Origin: Bacteroidota bacterium | GTDB taxonomy: Bacteria > Bacteroidota > Bacteroidia > UKL13-3 | Reading direction: 5' to 3' | Length of the DNA: 64,000 nucleotides | Assembly (NCBI GenBank): GCA_947460345.1 | Contig: CANHGM010000011.1 | Span: forward strand, 1 to 64,000 | Part shown: positions 52,665-62,220 of the stretch, one piece after another | Layout: every line of letters starts with the position of its first letter | Numbering within the stretch: the first letter of the stretch is position 1 | Made by a program: the position numbers and the translations under genes | Notes under the pieces: generated by a model | The model's database searches: none | The model's input: only the letters and a program-made list of their open reading frames with translations | What the model was told of the DNA's origin: nothing

Positions 52665-54017
52665 ATGGAATTGACTTCACTTACAGCTATTAGTCCGGTA
52701 GATGGGCGTTATCGTAGGCAAACAGCTGCCTTAGCAAACTATTTCTCAGAATATGCTTTAATAAAATATAGGGTACAAGTAGAGATTGAGTACTTTATTG
52801 CTTTATGTCAATATCCATTACCTGAACTTGCTGCAGTGCTTACCCCAAAAAACACCAATAGCTTAAGAAATATTTATATACATTTTAGTGAGAAGCACGC
52901 ATTAGCCATTAAAGAAATAGAGAAGACAACCAACCACGATGTAAAAGCAGTTGAATATTTTATAAAAGATGAATTTGACGCAATAGGTTTATCTGCTTAC
53001 AAAGAGTATATACACTTTGGGCTTACCTCACAAGACATTAACAACACTGCAACACCTTTGATGTTAAAAGACGCCATTAATCAAGTATATATACCGTTGT
53101 GCAACGATTTGATAAGCAAACTAAATGATCAAGCAAAGGCATGGGAACACATCACACTTCTAGCCCGCACGCATGGCCAACCTGCCTCCCCTACTCGTTT
53201 AGGCAAAGAATGGAGGGTATATATAGAGCGATTAGAAATTCAAGTTAACAGCTTAAAATCTATTCCGTTCTCAGCTAAATTTGGAGGAGCTACTGGTAAT
53301 TTTAATGCCCATGCGGTAGCCTACCCTGAAATAGATTGGGTAGCTTTTGCTAATGAATTTGTAAACAACCAATTGGGGTTATATAGAAATCAATATACTA
53401 CTCAAATAGACCACTACGACCAAATAAGTGCTTTGCTAGACAATACCAAGCGTATACATACCATACTGATGGATTTCTGTCAAGATGTGTGGTTATATAT
53501 ATCGATGAATTATTTTGGTCAGAAGATTAAAGAAGGAGAAGTGGGTAGCAGTGCCATGCCTCATAAGGTAAACCCAATTGATTTTGAAAACGCCGAAGGA
53601 AATTTAGGTATGGCTAACGCCATAGCTGAGTATATGAGTAGAAAGCTTCCTATATCTAGACTACAAAGAGACTTAACAGATTCAACTGTGTTGAGGAATA
53701 TAGGTATGCCTTTCTCTCACGCACTTATAGCTTTTAAATCAATTCTAAAGGGTCTAGACAAACTTATAGTAAACGAAGCGAACATTGCAGCAGATCTAGA
53801 CAATAACTATGCTGTAGTAGCAGAAGCAATACAAACTGTTTTGAGAAGAAATGGTTATCCTCAGCCTTATGAAGCATTAAAGGGATTGACAAGAAAAAAC
53901 CAAAAAATCTCTCAAGAAACCATCAATGAATTTATTGATTCTTTAGAGATAGAAGAAGTTTTAAAAAACCAACTCAAAGCAATTACACCTGCTAATTATG
54001 TGGGTATAGTAAAATAG
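52665..54017 (+). CDS. purB: Adenylosuccinate lyase
   Basis: The 450-residue protein is a fumarase-superfamily lyase with the signature GSSAMPHKVNPIDFENAEGN (about residue 288), the substrate loops KTTNHDVKAVEYFIKD and HFGLTSQDINNTATPL, and TLLARTHGQPASPTRLGKEW with the catalytic His. It forms fumarate and AMP or AICAR in purine synthesis. The size fits the E. coli-type PurB (456 residues). The start directly follows a strong -7 box. An imperfect hairpin terminator lies downstream. Confidence 0.96.
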   Translation: MELTSLTAISPVDGRYRRQTAALANYFSEYALIKYRVQVEIEYFIALCQYPLPELAAVLTPKNTNSLRNIYIHFSEKHALAIKEIEKTTNHDVKAVEYFIKDEFDAIGLSAYKEYIHFGLTSQDINNTATPLMLKDAINQVYIPLCNDLISKLNDQAKAWEHITLLARTHGQPASPTRLGKEWRVYIERLEIQVNSLKSIPFSAKFGGATGNFNAHAVAYPEIDWVAFANEFVNNQLGLYRNQYTTQIDHYDQISALLDNTKRIHTILMDFCQDVWLYISMNYFGQKIKEGEVGSSAMPHKVNPIDFENAEGNLGMANAIAEYMSRKLPISRLQRDLTDSTVLRNIGMPFSHALIAFKSILKGLDKLIVNEANIAADLDNNYAVVAEAIQTVLRRNGYPQPYEALKGLTRKNQKISQETINEFIDSLEIEEVLKNQLKAITPANYVGIVK

Positions 54018-54263
54018 ATTATATATATAATTTTCTTTTTTTTAACTATTTTTTGGGTCTGAGGCAATAAAAACATATTTATTGCGTTACTATATCAACT
54101 TGAGAGAAAGATGTCAAAAAACAAAACAGCTTTTATCTAAGTAGAAAAGGCTTCTGAGTTTGCACTCTGACTTATATGTCTAACCAAAACTTGACAACTT
54201 TCCCTCATTTTTTAAATCTGCCCTGCATTATATATTTAATGTGGGGTAGATTTTTTAATCAAA
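54018..54263. other. Intergenic region between convergent purB and lptD
   Basis: Contains a probable terminator at 54214-54256. The preceding ~195 bp (with a palindromic-looking AACATATTTATTG area and Thr/Leu-poor frames) show no gene that I can support; a small RNA cannot be excluded. Confidence 0.4.
54214..54256. terminator. Bidirectional terminator between purB and lptD
   Basis: AAATCTGCCCTGCATTA pairs with TAATGTGGGGTAGATTT with two mismatched or wobble positions, 6-base loop, followed by a T run on the plus strand and preceded by TTT/AAA on the other. Confidence 0.8.
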
Positions 54264-56897
54264 CTATCTATCCCAAGCGTCTCTTCTTTTGTTTAGTTTT
54301 AAATCTTGAAGCAATGCTGATTTTGCTTTAAGGGTGAACATATATCTTTGAAATGGTCCGATTGGAATCCAATTAAAGCTCATTTCCCAACAATGTAAAT
54401 CTCTATACAAATCTATGGTAGTAGCAGTTAAAGCTTTTTGATGAATATCATAACCAGAACTTATACTCACTTTCCATTTAGTAGTTAAACTTACACTTCC
54501 AGTAAAGGTGATATATTGCGTATATGTTTTTAAAGGCAAACCATTGGTGTAATAATTTGAATAATTGAAAGTGTAGTTCAAAGACAAGTTCCAAGGCATA
54601 TTAAAATCTATATAGTCATCAGGATTTTCTTGCACCATTTTTCTTTCGGCTTCAGTTCCGAAGCTACTTGATTTTTCTTTCTTATTTTTCTTAAACATAT
54701 CACTGTTAAACTGTGTATTAAGTGCAATATTCCCTACGGCCAATCTACCAAGTTTTCCTTTTGAGAATTGCAGATCATATATATCTTTTTTAACTCCATT
54801 TATATATTTATAAGGGTCGACCGAACCATTAAAATTTATATTTAGATTTTTGAAAAGCTTTATAAATCCACTAATTCCAAGGTTTGACAATTTAAAAGAA
54901 TCTGCTAAAAAGTTATAACTGGTATTAAAAGATAGGTTATCTATAAGTGACATTTTTTGAGTTTTAACTACAGAATCTTTTTTCTCTTTATACTTTAATT
55001 CAAAATTATTGTTCAATGAAAAATTGATGGTTCCTTGTTTACCAGCAGATGGGCCACCTATAACGCTATTGGTAAATGATGAATATTTACCTGTATATTT
55101 CAGAATAGAGTCTGGCCTTTCGTATCTATAAAAATGATACTGAGGGCTAGCAAAATCTGGTTGGTAAGTAAAGTTAATGCTTGGAGTAGCAGTATGTCTT
55201 ATGGTCACTAAATTCCATTTATTAATATTAAAGAAGCCGAATATACGAGTAGTTAATGATGCAGAAGTATTCCAATCGTAGGCTCTTCTCATTTCATTGT
55301 TATATGACTCTTTGAATTTGTTTTGGCTTTGATACCAAGTTTTTTCATAGGTCTGTGTATACCAATATTCTTGATATCTAAATTGAGGAGATAAAGTAGC
55401 GTATTTAAGAATTTTTAGCGTGGGCAATTGTAGTGGGATTTGGTGTATTATTCCATTTTTAATTGAATCAAATACTTGGGGTTTAAATAAATTTTCGTCT
55501 TTCACATCTACTTTATTAAGCATATGCATATTATATCCAATTCGGATATTCTCATACCATTTAGAAGTACCTACCATTTGTTTGCGAGCAAGAGGGGCAA
55601 AACTATTTATTGAAAAATTGACATCAGGCAAAGAGAGGCTCACATCATGTGTTTGAGTATTTTGACTGTGACGCATGGCAGCAGTAATATTATATTTTCC
55701 TTCGCCAAAAGTATAGCCATAATTTATACTAGAGTTGAATTGATTGTTTGTGAGGTCTTGATAACTAGCTGTAGGAACGTTGGTATTATATCCACTAGAT
55801 TGAGCATTGATGCTTAAGTTAAAAGTAGTGCCTGGTCTAGCCTTGGGGTCAACAGTATGAGCCCAGTTAACTTTAAACAATTTAGATTTTGTATACTCAG
55901 TTGGCACATCAGGATCACCTTTTTTAATGGTATTATATAAAAAAGAAAAATTGCCTTTAAACTTATATATATAATTATAACTACTGCTAACAGTAGCACC
56001 CCAACTGGTATTGGTATATATATCAGTCAGCAATTTGAGGTCTATATGTCTGTTAATGGGAATATAATATCCTAGATTTCTAAAAAAGAAACCAATACCT
56101 GGAGACTCTCCATAAGTAGGAAACAAGAAACCTTTCTTTTGACCTTGGCTAATAGGAAAAAAACCAAACGGAACAAAAGCAGGAGTGGGCACATCTCCAA
56201 CTACTAAGTTTGCTGGACCTGTAATGATTTGTTTTTTAGGAATAATTTTAAGTTTGGTAGCATTGATATAAAAATGTGGATGAAGAGTATCTATACATGT
56301 AGAATACCTAGCATGAGCCCCATATAAATTATCAGCAGAATCTTTTTTTACATCAGCACAATATATAATTCCATCACCTTCTTTAGTAACAAAACCTGAA
56401 ATTTTACCGCGTTTTGATTTGAAATTGTAAGACATGGAGTCAACATGAAACTCTTTATCACCATCCTTAAAAATAGGTTTACCCATGACACCTTCAAAAC
56501 TATCAACCATAGGAACTGCATGGAGCGTATTATTTTTAAAATCAATCCATATATATGCAGCTTGTAAATCTATTTTATCGTAATGCATTTTAGCATCTCC
56601 CCATAAATGAACAATTTTATTTTGAGCATCAAAATATATACTGTCTTTTGACGAATAAGTAACATCCGTTTTAAATGCATCTTTTGAAGAAGGTAAACTA
56701 TCATCAAAATTTTGAACAGTTGAATCTGAATTATTAAATTGAGTTGAGTCTGCTGCTTGAATTACTTGAGAAAAAGAAACATCTGAACTAAATAATATAC
56801 ATATACACAACAATGCGGGGATAAATACCTTGAACTTTTTGAGTTCGGCAAGGTAATTGAAAATACATTTGCACTGATGCTTACTGATATGATACAT
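54264..56897 (-). CDS. lptD: LptD-like outer-membrane LPS-assembly protein
   Basis: About 877 residues from the ATG at 56897; a frame open to 57113 runs through the divergent amidase gene and is rejected as a start. A hydrophobic signal (FIPALLCICILFSSDVSFSQ) precedes an OstA-type periplasmic domain (VHLWGDAKMHYDKIDLQAAY, ADVKKDSADNLYGAHARYST) and a large beta-barrel (KKGFLFPTYGESPGIGFFFR and many alternating strands to the end). LptD inserts LPS into the outer leaflet with LptE. The start is uncertain because its 5' end overlaps the start of the amidase gene. Confidence 0.87.
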   Translation of the reverse strand: MYHISKHQCKCIFNYLAELKKFKVFIPALLCICILFSSDVSFSQVIQAADSTQFNNSDSTVQNFDDSLPSSKDAFKTDVTYSSKDSIYFDAQNKIVHLWGDAKMHYDKIDLQAAYIWIDFKNNTLHAVPMVDSFEGVMGKPIFKDGDKEFHVDSMSYNFKSKRGKISGFVTKEGDGIIYCADVKKDSADNLYGAHARYSTCIDTLHPHFYINATKLKIIPKKQIITGPANLVVGDVPTPAFVPFGFFPISQGQKKGFLFPTYGESPGIGFFFRNLGYYIPINRHIDLKLLTDIYTNTSWGATVSSSYNYIYKFKGNFSFLYNTIKKGDPDVPTEYTKSKLFKVNWAHTVDPKARPGTTFNLSINAQSSGYNTNVPTASYQDLTNNQFNSSINYGYTFGEGKYNITAAMRHSQNTQTHDVSLSLPDVNFSINSFAPLARKQMVGTSKWYENIRIGYNMHMLNKVDVKDENLFKPQVFDSIKNGIIHQIPLQLPTLKILKYATLSPQFRYQEYWYTQTYEKTWYQSQNKFKESYNNEMRRAYDWNTSASLTTRIFGFFNINKWNLVTIRHTATPSINFTYQPDFASPQYHFYRYERPDSILKYTGKYSSFTNSVIGGPSAGKQGTINFSLNNNFELKYKEKKDSVVKTQKMSLIDNLSFNTSYNFLADSFKLSNLGISGFIKLFKNLNINFNGSVDPYKYINGVKKDIYDLQFSKGKLGRLAVGNIALNTQFNSDMFKKNKKEKSSSFGTEAERKMVQENPDDYIDFNMPWNLSLNYTFNYSNYYTNGLPLKTYTQYITFTGSVSLTTKWKVSISSGYDIHQKALTATTIDLYRDLHCWEMSFNWIPIGPFQRYMFTLKAKSALLQDLKLNKRRDAWDR
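56838..56871 (+). promoter_or_regulatory. Bacteroidota-type promoter of the amidase gene
   Basis: TTTG at 56838-56841 and TACATTTG at 56864-56871, 22 bases apart. The first in-frame ATG (56877) is 5 bases past the -7 box. The promoter lies inside the 5' coding end of lptD on the other strand. Confidence 0.5.
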
Positions 56898-57689
56898 AGA
56901 AAAGAATGGCAAAAATACGGATTCTACCTTTTGATAGGTATTGCAATATTGACTATTCTTATTTTGGGAGCTTTTAAAGACCCGAAATCTAAAACCAAAA
57001 CAATAGTTATAGATGCAGGACATGGTGGACATGACCATGGTTGTATGTATGGAGGAGCTAACGAAAAAGATATAACGTTGTCTGTTTCTTTGTTGTTTGG
57101 TAAGATGATTCAAGATAGTTTTCCTGACTATAAAATTATATTTACACGTAATAACGATTCGTTTGTAGAATTGTATGAGAGGGCAAACATTGCAAACAGA
57201 AATAATGCCGATTTATTTATCTCAATCCATGTAAATGCATCACCATCTATAAGTGCTTATGGAACAGAAACTTATGCCATGGGACTACATAAAACAGCGG
57301 GCAATTTATCTGTAGCTAAAAGAGAAAACGCGTCTGTTTTAATGGAAAAAGACTATCAACAAAACTATGATGGTTTTGACCCCAACTCACCTGAAGGACA
57401 TATTATTTTTAGTTTATATCAAAACCAATTTTTAAGTCAGAGTTTGTCTTTAGCTTCTATTGTTGAAAACAAATTTAAGTCAAAAGAAAGATACAGTAGA
57501 GGTGTAAAACAAGCGGGGTTTCTAGTACTTTGGAAAACAACCATGCCTAGTATACTTATAGAAACAGGTTATTTAAGCAACGCTATCGAACGAAAATATT
57601 TAGTGAGTAATGATGGTCAATTAAAAACTGCTGAGTCTATATATGAAGCATTTAAGAGCTATACTGCAAGTGCTTGGAAAGAACAATAA
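56877..57689 (+). CDS. N-acetylmuramoyl-L-alanine amidase (Amidase_3)
   Basis: The 270-residue protein (a second ATG at 56889 is an equally good start) has an N-terminal membrane anchor or signal (YGFYLLIGIAILTILILGAF) and an Amidase_3 domain: zinc ligands in DAGHGGHD, GANEKD and SIHVNAS, and the catalytic Glu in LIETGYLSN near the end. It cleaves the amide bond between N-acetylmuramic acid and L-Ala in peptidoglycan, for example at division. Its 5' end overlaps the divergent lptD start. It is a single-gene transcript, convergent with kdsD by 1 bp. Confidence 0.92.
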   Translation: MLTDMIHRKEWQKYGFYLLIGIAILTILILGAFKDPKSKTKTIVIDAGHGGHDHGCMYGGANEKDITLSVSLLFGKMIQDSFPDYKIIFTRNNDSFVELYERANIANRNNADLFISIHVNASPSISAYGTETYAMGLHKTAGNLSVAKRENASVLMEKDYQQNYDGFDPNSPEGHIIFSLYQNQFLSQSLSLASIVENKFKSKERYSRGVKQAGFLVLWKTTMPSILIETGYLSNAIERKYLVSNDGQLKTAESIYEAFKSYTASAWKEQ

Positions 57690-57690
57690 A

Positions 57691-58653
57691 TTAAATAATT
57701 CCTTCTCTATTTAGGTCGTGGATATGAACCATACCTGCATATATATATTGATTGGTAACAATCATCTGAGAAATTTTCTTTTCTCTAAAAATTATTAATG
57801 CCTCAGCAGCAAGCGTATTTATATCTAGTGTTTGAGGATTTTTATTCATAATATGTTCAGCTGTTAGATCAAATATATTTCGATGATTCTCAAGCATTCT
57901 TCTTAAATCTCCATCAGTTATTATACCTATTAATTTATTATTTTCAATTACAGCAACAGCACCCATTCTGCCAAGAGATATAGCTGATATAATTTCTTGA
58001 ATACTGGCATTTATTGAAACCTGAGGTTTGTTATCATTGATCAAACCTCCTAAGGTTAAGTATAATTTTTTTCCTAAAGCACCTCCAGGGTGATATTTCG
58101 CAAAATCTATGGCTTTAAAATCTCTGCATTTAAGTAATGTTACAGCCAATGCATCACCCATAGCCATTTGAGCTGATGTGCTACTGGTAGGGGCAAGATT
58201 ATTGGGGCACGCTTCTTTTTCTACTGTGGTATTTAAAAATATATCCGATTGTAAAGCGAGAGTAGAGTTTGATTCACCTGCAATTCCAATAAGTATATTT
58301 TGACTTCTTTTTAATAATGGGATAAGCGATTTAATCTCAGGCGTTTCACCGCTTTTGCTAATACAAATAATAATATCACCTGATTGCACCATTCCTAAAT
58401 CTCCATGTATAGCATCAGCAGCGTGCATAAACAATGCAGGTGTTCCGGTGCTGTTAAATGTAGCTGCAATCTTTTGAGCAATGATAGCACTTTTGCCTAC
58501 CCCTGTGATTACAACCCTACCTTTTGATTGGTATATTGCAACAATGGCTTTGCAAAAACTTTCACCAATATATTTTTTCAAACCACTAATGGAAGCAGAC
58601 TCTATATCAAAAGTTTCATTGGCAACTGCTATTATATCATTAGAACTTAACAT
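57691..58653 (-). CDS. kdsD: D-arabinose-5-phosphate isomerase (KpsF/GutQ family)
   Basis: The 320-residue protein has an N-terminal SIS sugar-isomerase domain (VVITGVGKSAIIAQKIAATF, STGTPALFMHAADAIHGDLG, ISKSGETPEI, ACPNNLAPTSSTSAQMAMGD) and two C-terminal CBS domains (about 205-320, GIITDGDLRRML). It turns ribulose-5-phosphate into arabinose-5-phosphate, the first step toward Kdo in LPS. It follows lptB by 7 bp on the same strand, so synthesis and export of LPS are co-transcribed here. The CBS pair may sense a nucleotide. Confidence 0.94.
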   Translation of the reverse strand: MLSSNDIIAVANETFDIESASISGLKKYIGESFCKAIVAIYQSKGRVVITGVGKSAIIAQKIAATFNSTGTPALFMHAADAIHGDLGMVQSGDIIICISKSGETPEIKSLIPLLKRSQNILIGIAGESNSTLALQSDIFLNTTVEKEACPNNLAPTSSTSAQMAMGDALAVTLLKCRDFKAIDFAKYHPGGALGKKLYLTLGGLINDNKPQVSINASIQEIISAISLGRMGAVAVIENNKLIGIITDGDLRRMLENHRNIFDLTAEHIMNKNPQTLDINTLAAEALIIFREKKISQMIVTNQYIYAGMVHIHDLNREGII

Positions 58654-58660
58654 ATATATA

Positions 58661-59386
58661 TTATTTTCTTAGTTCAAAATTCTGGCCCAAATATACCTTT
58701 CTAACCATTTCATCATTGGCTAAGTCTTCAGCAGAACCAGCCTTCAAAATATTGCCTTCAAAAAGCAAATATGCTCTATCAGTTATACTCAATGTTTCAT
58801 GAACATTATGGTCGGTAATTAATATCCCTATATTTTTACTTTTAAGTTTATAAATTATAGATTGAATATCTTCAACAGCAATTGGGTCTACCCCTGCAAA
58901 AGGTTCATCTAATAATATAAATTTAGGGTCAACGGCTAAAGCACGGGCTATTTCTGTCCGTCTACGTTCGCCACCTGATAAAACATTTCCTAAACTTTTT
59001 CTCACTTTTTCTAAACTAAACTCTTCAATCAATTCGTCAACTCTTTGTTTTTGAACACTTTTAGGCAGATCCGTCATTTCTAATACAGCCGCAATATTAT
59101 CTTCTACTGTTAACGCTCTAAATATAGAGGCTTCTTGGGGCAAATACCCAATACCCTTTTGTGACCTTTTATACATGGCTAGTTTGGTCAGGTCTTGGTC
59201 GTCCAAAAATATCTTACCTTTATCAGGTCTAATCAACCCAACTATCATATAAAAACTAGTTGTTTTACCAGCTCCATTAGGGCCAAGCAAACCCACAATC
59301 TCACCTTGGTTTACTTCAATAGAAACATCATTCACTACGGTGCGACTTTTATATTTTTTGACTAAATGTTCTGATCGAAGTATCAT
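58661..59386 (-). CDS. lptB: LPS export ABC transporter ATP-binding protein LptB
   Basis: The 241-residue protein is an ABC ATPase with Walker [10 protein letters not shown] (35-43), [17 protein letters not shown] typical of LptB, signature [15 protein letters not shown] (about 137) and Walker [14 protein letters not shown], plus switch His in TDHNVHET. It drives LPS from the inner membrane through LptF/LptG. It is the first gene of an lptB-kdsD pair; lptD and lptE lie within 7 kb. Confidence 0.95.
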   Translation of the reverse strand: MILRSEHLVKKYKSRTVVNDVSIEVNQGEIVGLLGPNGAGKTTSFYMIVGLIRPDKGKIFLDDQDLTKLAMYKRSQKGIGYLPQEASIFRALTVEDNIAAVLEMTDLPKSVQKQRVDELIEEFSLEKVRKSLGNVLSGGERRRTEIARALAVDPKFILLDEPFAGVDPIAVEDIQSIIYKLKSKNIGILITDHNVHETLSITDRAYLLFEGNILKAGSAEDLANDEMVRKVYLGQNFELRK

Positions 59387-59520
59387 ATATATGTGCTATA
59401 AATTCAAGGCAAAGGTATTAAAAACAGATGAGTAAATGGAGGATAAAATAATTGGAAATTAGTAGCCATAGGCAGCCAATAATATTTAAATTAATCATAC
59501 TTAAAATAAAAATATAACAC

Positions 59521-59528
59521 TAATTTTG
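59521..59528 (+). promoter_or_regulatory. Possible -7 box (TAATTTTG) for the copper ATPase gene
   Basis: TAATTTTG is followed after seven bases by the ATG at 59536. No -33 TTTG is clear. Confidence 0.3.
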
Positions 59529-59535
59529 TGAGCAC

Positions 59536-61668
59536 ATGAGTAACCAAATAGAGATAAAAGTAAAGGGAATGACTTGCAGCGGATGTGCCAATACAGTTAC
59601 CAAATATTTAGAAAATCAAGGTTTAAAAAATGTATATGTAAACTTTACTACAGATGAAGTGAGATTTACGAATGAGGCACTACTTTCAATAGACAAACTA
59701 GCCAAAGGCATTAACTCACTTGGATATCAGGCCATTCTTCCTGACGCCCAAAAGTCTTCCTTCATTAATTTTAACAATATACAATTTAAGTTTTGGGTAA
59801 CCCTCCCATTTACTTTGATTTTGATGCTACATATGTTTGTCAATTGGCATCCATTACATATGGCTTGGGTACAATTTATTTTATGTTTACCAGTAGCTGC
59901 CATAGGTTTTTGGCATTTTGGCAGAAGTGCTTTCCAAAGTATCAAACAAAAGCTACCCAATATGGATGTTCTTATTTTTATTGGAGCTAGTTCGGCGTTT
60001 ATATATAGTTTAATAGGTTGGTTGGTATATAATGCCAATATGCAATATATATACTTTGAAACTACAGCATCTATTATCACACTGGTGTTGCTCGGAAATA
60101 TGATTGAAAAAAATGCAGCTTCTCGCACAGCATCTGTGATATCAGACTTAGAAAAACTTAAGCCATCAAAAGCTACTAAAGTTATAAAAGATTTGTTAAG
60201 TGCGAATGAAATTTATACTGAAGTTTCTGTCAAAGACTTAAATGTTGGAGATTTAGTATTGATAAATTCTGGAACTTTAGTACCTGTGGATGGTTTGGTG
60301 ATGAAAGGCCAAGCAACTATAAATGAGGCTATGATTAGTGGAGAAAGCATACCTGCTGCAAAAAATATAGGCAGTAAGGTAATTGCAGGAACCATGATAT
60401 TAGATGGAAACATATATGTTAAAACAACTGCATTAGAAAAAAATACAAGGCTGAGTGGGTTGATAGAAATGATTAAAAACGCACAACTTGAGAAACCATC
60501 AATTCAAAGATTTGGCGATAGAGTAGCAGCTATATTTGTTCCGGTGGTAGTTACAATTTCTATATTAACTTTTATTATAAATTATATTTTTATAGATAAA
60601 ATAGTAAGTGAAAGTATGATGCGAGCTATCGCCGTATTAGTAATTTCTTGCCCTTGTGCTATGGGGTTAGCAACGCCTTTAGCTGTAATGGTGGGTATTG
60701 GATCAGCTGCTAGAAAAGGAATTTTAATAAAAAGTGGTGCACAAATAGAAACATTATCACAAGCCAATTATTATATATTTGATAAAACAGGAACTTTAAC
60801 CACAGGCAATCTTAAAGTTTCAGATTTTAAAGTATATGATTTCTCAGAAAGAGATGCAAAAAACTATATACATTTTTTAGAAAGACATAGCAATCATCCG
60901 ATTGCTAAATCAATATTAGAACAATGTGAAGATTGGAACCACCACAATATTGCATTTAATAAAATTGAAGAAATAAGAGGACTGGGAATGCATGCTAATG
61001 ATATGTTTGGAAACAAATACACTGTAGGAAGTTTAAAATTGGTTGAAATTCCTATTAAAACCAATATACAAGCTGATATATATTTTACTTATAATGGGAA
61101 AATAGCAGCTACTTTTAATATAAATGACGAGGTGATCAACGCTGCAGCACAAACCATCAAAGCCATTCAAAACTTCCAAGCAAAGACGATGATTTTAAGT
61201 GGTGATTCACTTAGAAAATGTGAAGATGTAGCAAAACAATTAGGTATCACTGAGATTAAAGCCCATCAAACACCTGAACAAAAATTAAGGCTTGTAAAAA
61301 AACTAAGCAAAGAATACAAAACAGCCATGATTGGTGACGGAATTAATGATGCTCCAGCATTGGCCTTGGCACATGTGGGCATTTCACATGGGTTAGCAAC
61401 AGATATTGCAAAAAATACTTCTGGTATTGTATTAACAGGTAATGCCATTGACCAATTGAGAACTGCAGTAGGTTTGAGTAAGGTGACGTATCAAACTATA
61501 AAGCAAAACTTATTGTGGGCAATGTTATATAATGCTGTTGCTATTCCTTTAGCGGCAGCCGGATATTTAAGTCCGATATTGGCTGCACTTGGTATGGCAT
61601 TTAGTGATTTAGTAGTGATAGGAAATTCTTTGCTTTTAAAATGGAAAATTAGTAGGTCTTACAAATAA
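59536..61668 (+). CDS. copA: Copper-translocating P1B-type ATPase
   Basis: The 710-residue protein has an N-terminal heavy-metal domain with GMTCSGCANTV (Cys14 and Cys17), six or more transmembrane helices with the metal site CPC in SCPCAMGLATPLAV (about residue 371), the phosphorylation motif DKTGTLT (Asp416), and GDGINDAPALA in the hinge. The CPC motif and HMA class fit Cu+/Ag+ export. The HP motif typical of the N domain appears as SNHPIAKSI. No CsoR or CueR regulator adjoins. It is followed by a hairpin terminator. Confidence 0.95.
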   Translation: MSNQIEIKVKGMTCSGCANTVTKYLENQGLKNVYVNFTTDEVRFTNEALLSIDKLAKGINSLGYQAILPDAQKSSFINFNNIQFKFWVTLPFTLILMLHMFVNWHPLHMAWVQFILCLPVAAIGFWHFGRSAFQSIKQKLPNMDVLIFIGASSAFIYSLIGWLVYNANMQYIYFETTASIITLVLLGNMIEKNAASRTASVISDLEKLKPSKATKVIKDLLSANEIYTEVSVKDLNVGDLVLINSGTLVPVDGLVMKGQATINEAMISGESIPAAKNIGSKVIAGTMILDGNIYVKTTALEKNTRLSGLIEMIKNAQLEKPSIQRFGDRVAAIFVPVVVTISILTFIINYIFIDKIVSESMMRAIAVLVISCPCAMGLATPLAVMVGIGSAARKGILIKSGAQIETLSQANYYIFDKTGTLTTGNLKVSDFKVYDFSERDAKNYIHFLERHSNHPIAKSILEQCEDWNHHNIAFNKIEEIRGLGMHANDMFGNKYTVGSLKLVEIPIKTNIQADIYFTYNGKIAATFNINDEVINAAAQTIKAIQNFQAKTMILSGDSLRKCEDVAKQLGITEIKAHQTPEQKLRLVKKLSKEYKTAMIGDGINDAPALALAHVGISHGLATDIAKNTSGIVLTGNAIDQLRTAVGLSKVTYQTIKQNLLWAMLYNAVAIPLAAAGYLSPILAALGMAFSDLVVIGNSLLLKWKISRSYK

Positions 61669-61695
61669 TTATATATAAGTATAAAGCACAAAAAA

Positions 61696-61717
61696 AATCC
61701 TGCACAAAGGCAGGATT
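61696..61717. terminator. Bidirectional terminator
   Basis: AATCCTGC / GCAGGATT perfect 8-bp stem with a 6-base loop, A run before and T-rich sequence after, between convergent copA and the ferredoxin gene. Confidence 0.88.
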
Positions 61718-61740
61718 CTTATAAAAATTTTAAGAGAAGT

Positions 61741-62085
61741 TTACATATGCATACGCATTTTCTTTCCTAATAAATCTTCTTGTGATTCAGTATGTTCAGG
61801 GTCAGGAACGCAACAATCTACTGGACAAACAGCTGCACATTGAGGCTCTTCATGGAAACCTACACATTCAGTACATTTATAATGAGAAATAAAGTAGGTA
61901 TCTTCAGATATCGGAGCAAATCTTTTAGAAACATCCACCATTTGTCCATCCATTTCAATTTGACCAGAGATAGAAGTTCCATCGCTAAAAGCCCATTCAG
62001 CACCTGATTCATAAATTGCATTGTTCGGACATTCTGGTTCGCAGGCACCACAGTTGATGCACTCGTCGGTAATCATTATTGCCAT
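61741..62085 (-). CDS. 2[4Fe-4S] ferredoxin
   Basis: The 114-residue protein has an N-terminal cluster motif [12 protein letters not shown] (Cys9, 12, 15, 19) and a second motif [20 protein letters not shown] with an 8-residue insert between the second and third Cys, the Alvin/YfhL-type arrangement. [14 protein letters not shown] stretch separates the two. It is a low-potential electron carrier. It is divergent from the LuxC-like gene across 135 bp, and the two may serve a common fatty-acid reduction; this is inference from adjacency. A good promoter precedes it. Confidence 0.92.
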   Translation of the reverse strand: MAIMITDECINCGACEPECPNNAIYESGAEWAFSDGTSISGQIEMDGQMVDVSKRFAPISEDTYFISHYKCTECVGFHEEPQCAAVCPVDCCVPDPEHTESQEDLLGKKMRMHM

Positions 62086-62173
62086 TTCAGTATATTTTTT
62101 TTAATTTTAAATGTTTATCTTATAAAGGTGCATTTATCTTTGTAAACAAGTATTTGCTACCTATAATTAGGTG

Positions 62174-62205
62174 CAAATGTACTTTTAAAAATCTGATAAC
62201 TCAAA
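62174..62205 (-). promoter_or_regulatory. Bacteroidota-type promoter of the ferredoxin gene
   Basis: On the minus strand TTTG (62205-62202), a 20-base spacer, then TACATTTG (62181-62174): a close match to the -33/-7 consensus of Bacteroidota. The start codon is about 90 bases on. It sits within 20-45 bp of the LuxC-like start, so the two promoters are interlocked. Confidence 0.6.
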
Positions 62206-62220
62206 TTTGCTATAATTTTT

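Noticed and set aside
54018-54213. Small RNA (6S-like) between purB and lptD
   Set aside because: No convincing long hairpin or conserved bulge can be drawn by eye; only the terminator is supported.
56898-57113. N-terminal extension of LptD
   Set aside because: These 72 codons run antisense to the amidase gene and precede any signal peptide; the internal ATG at 56897 is preferred.
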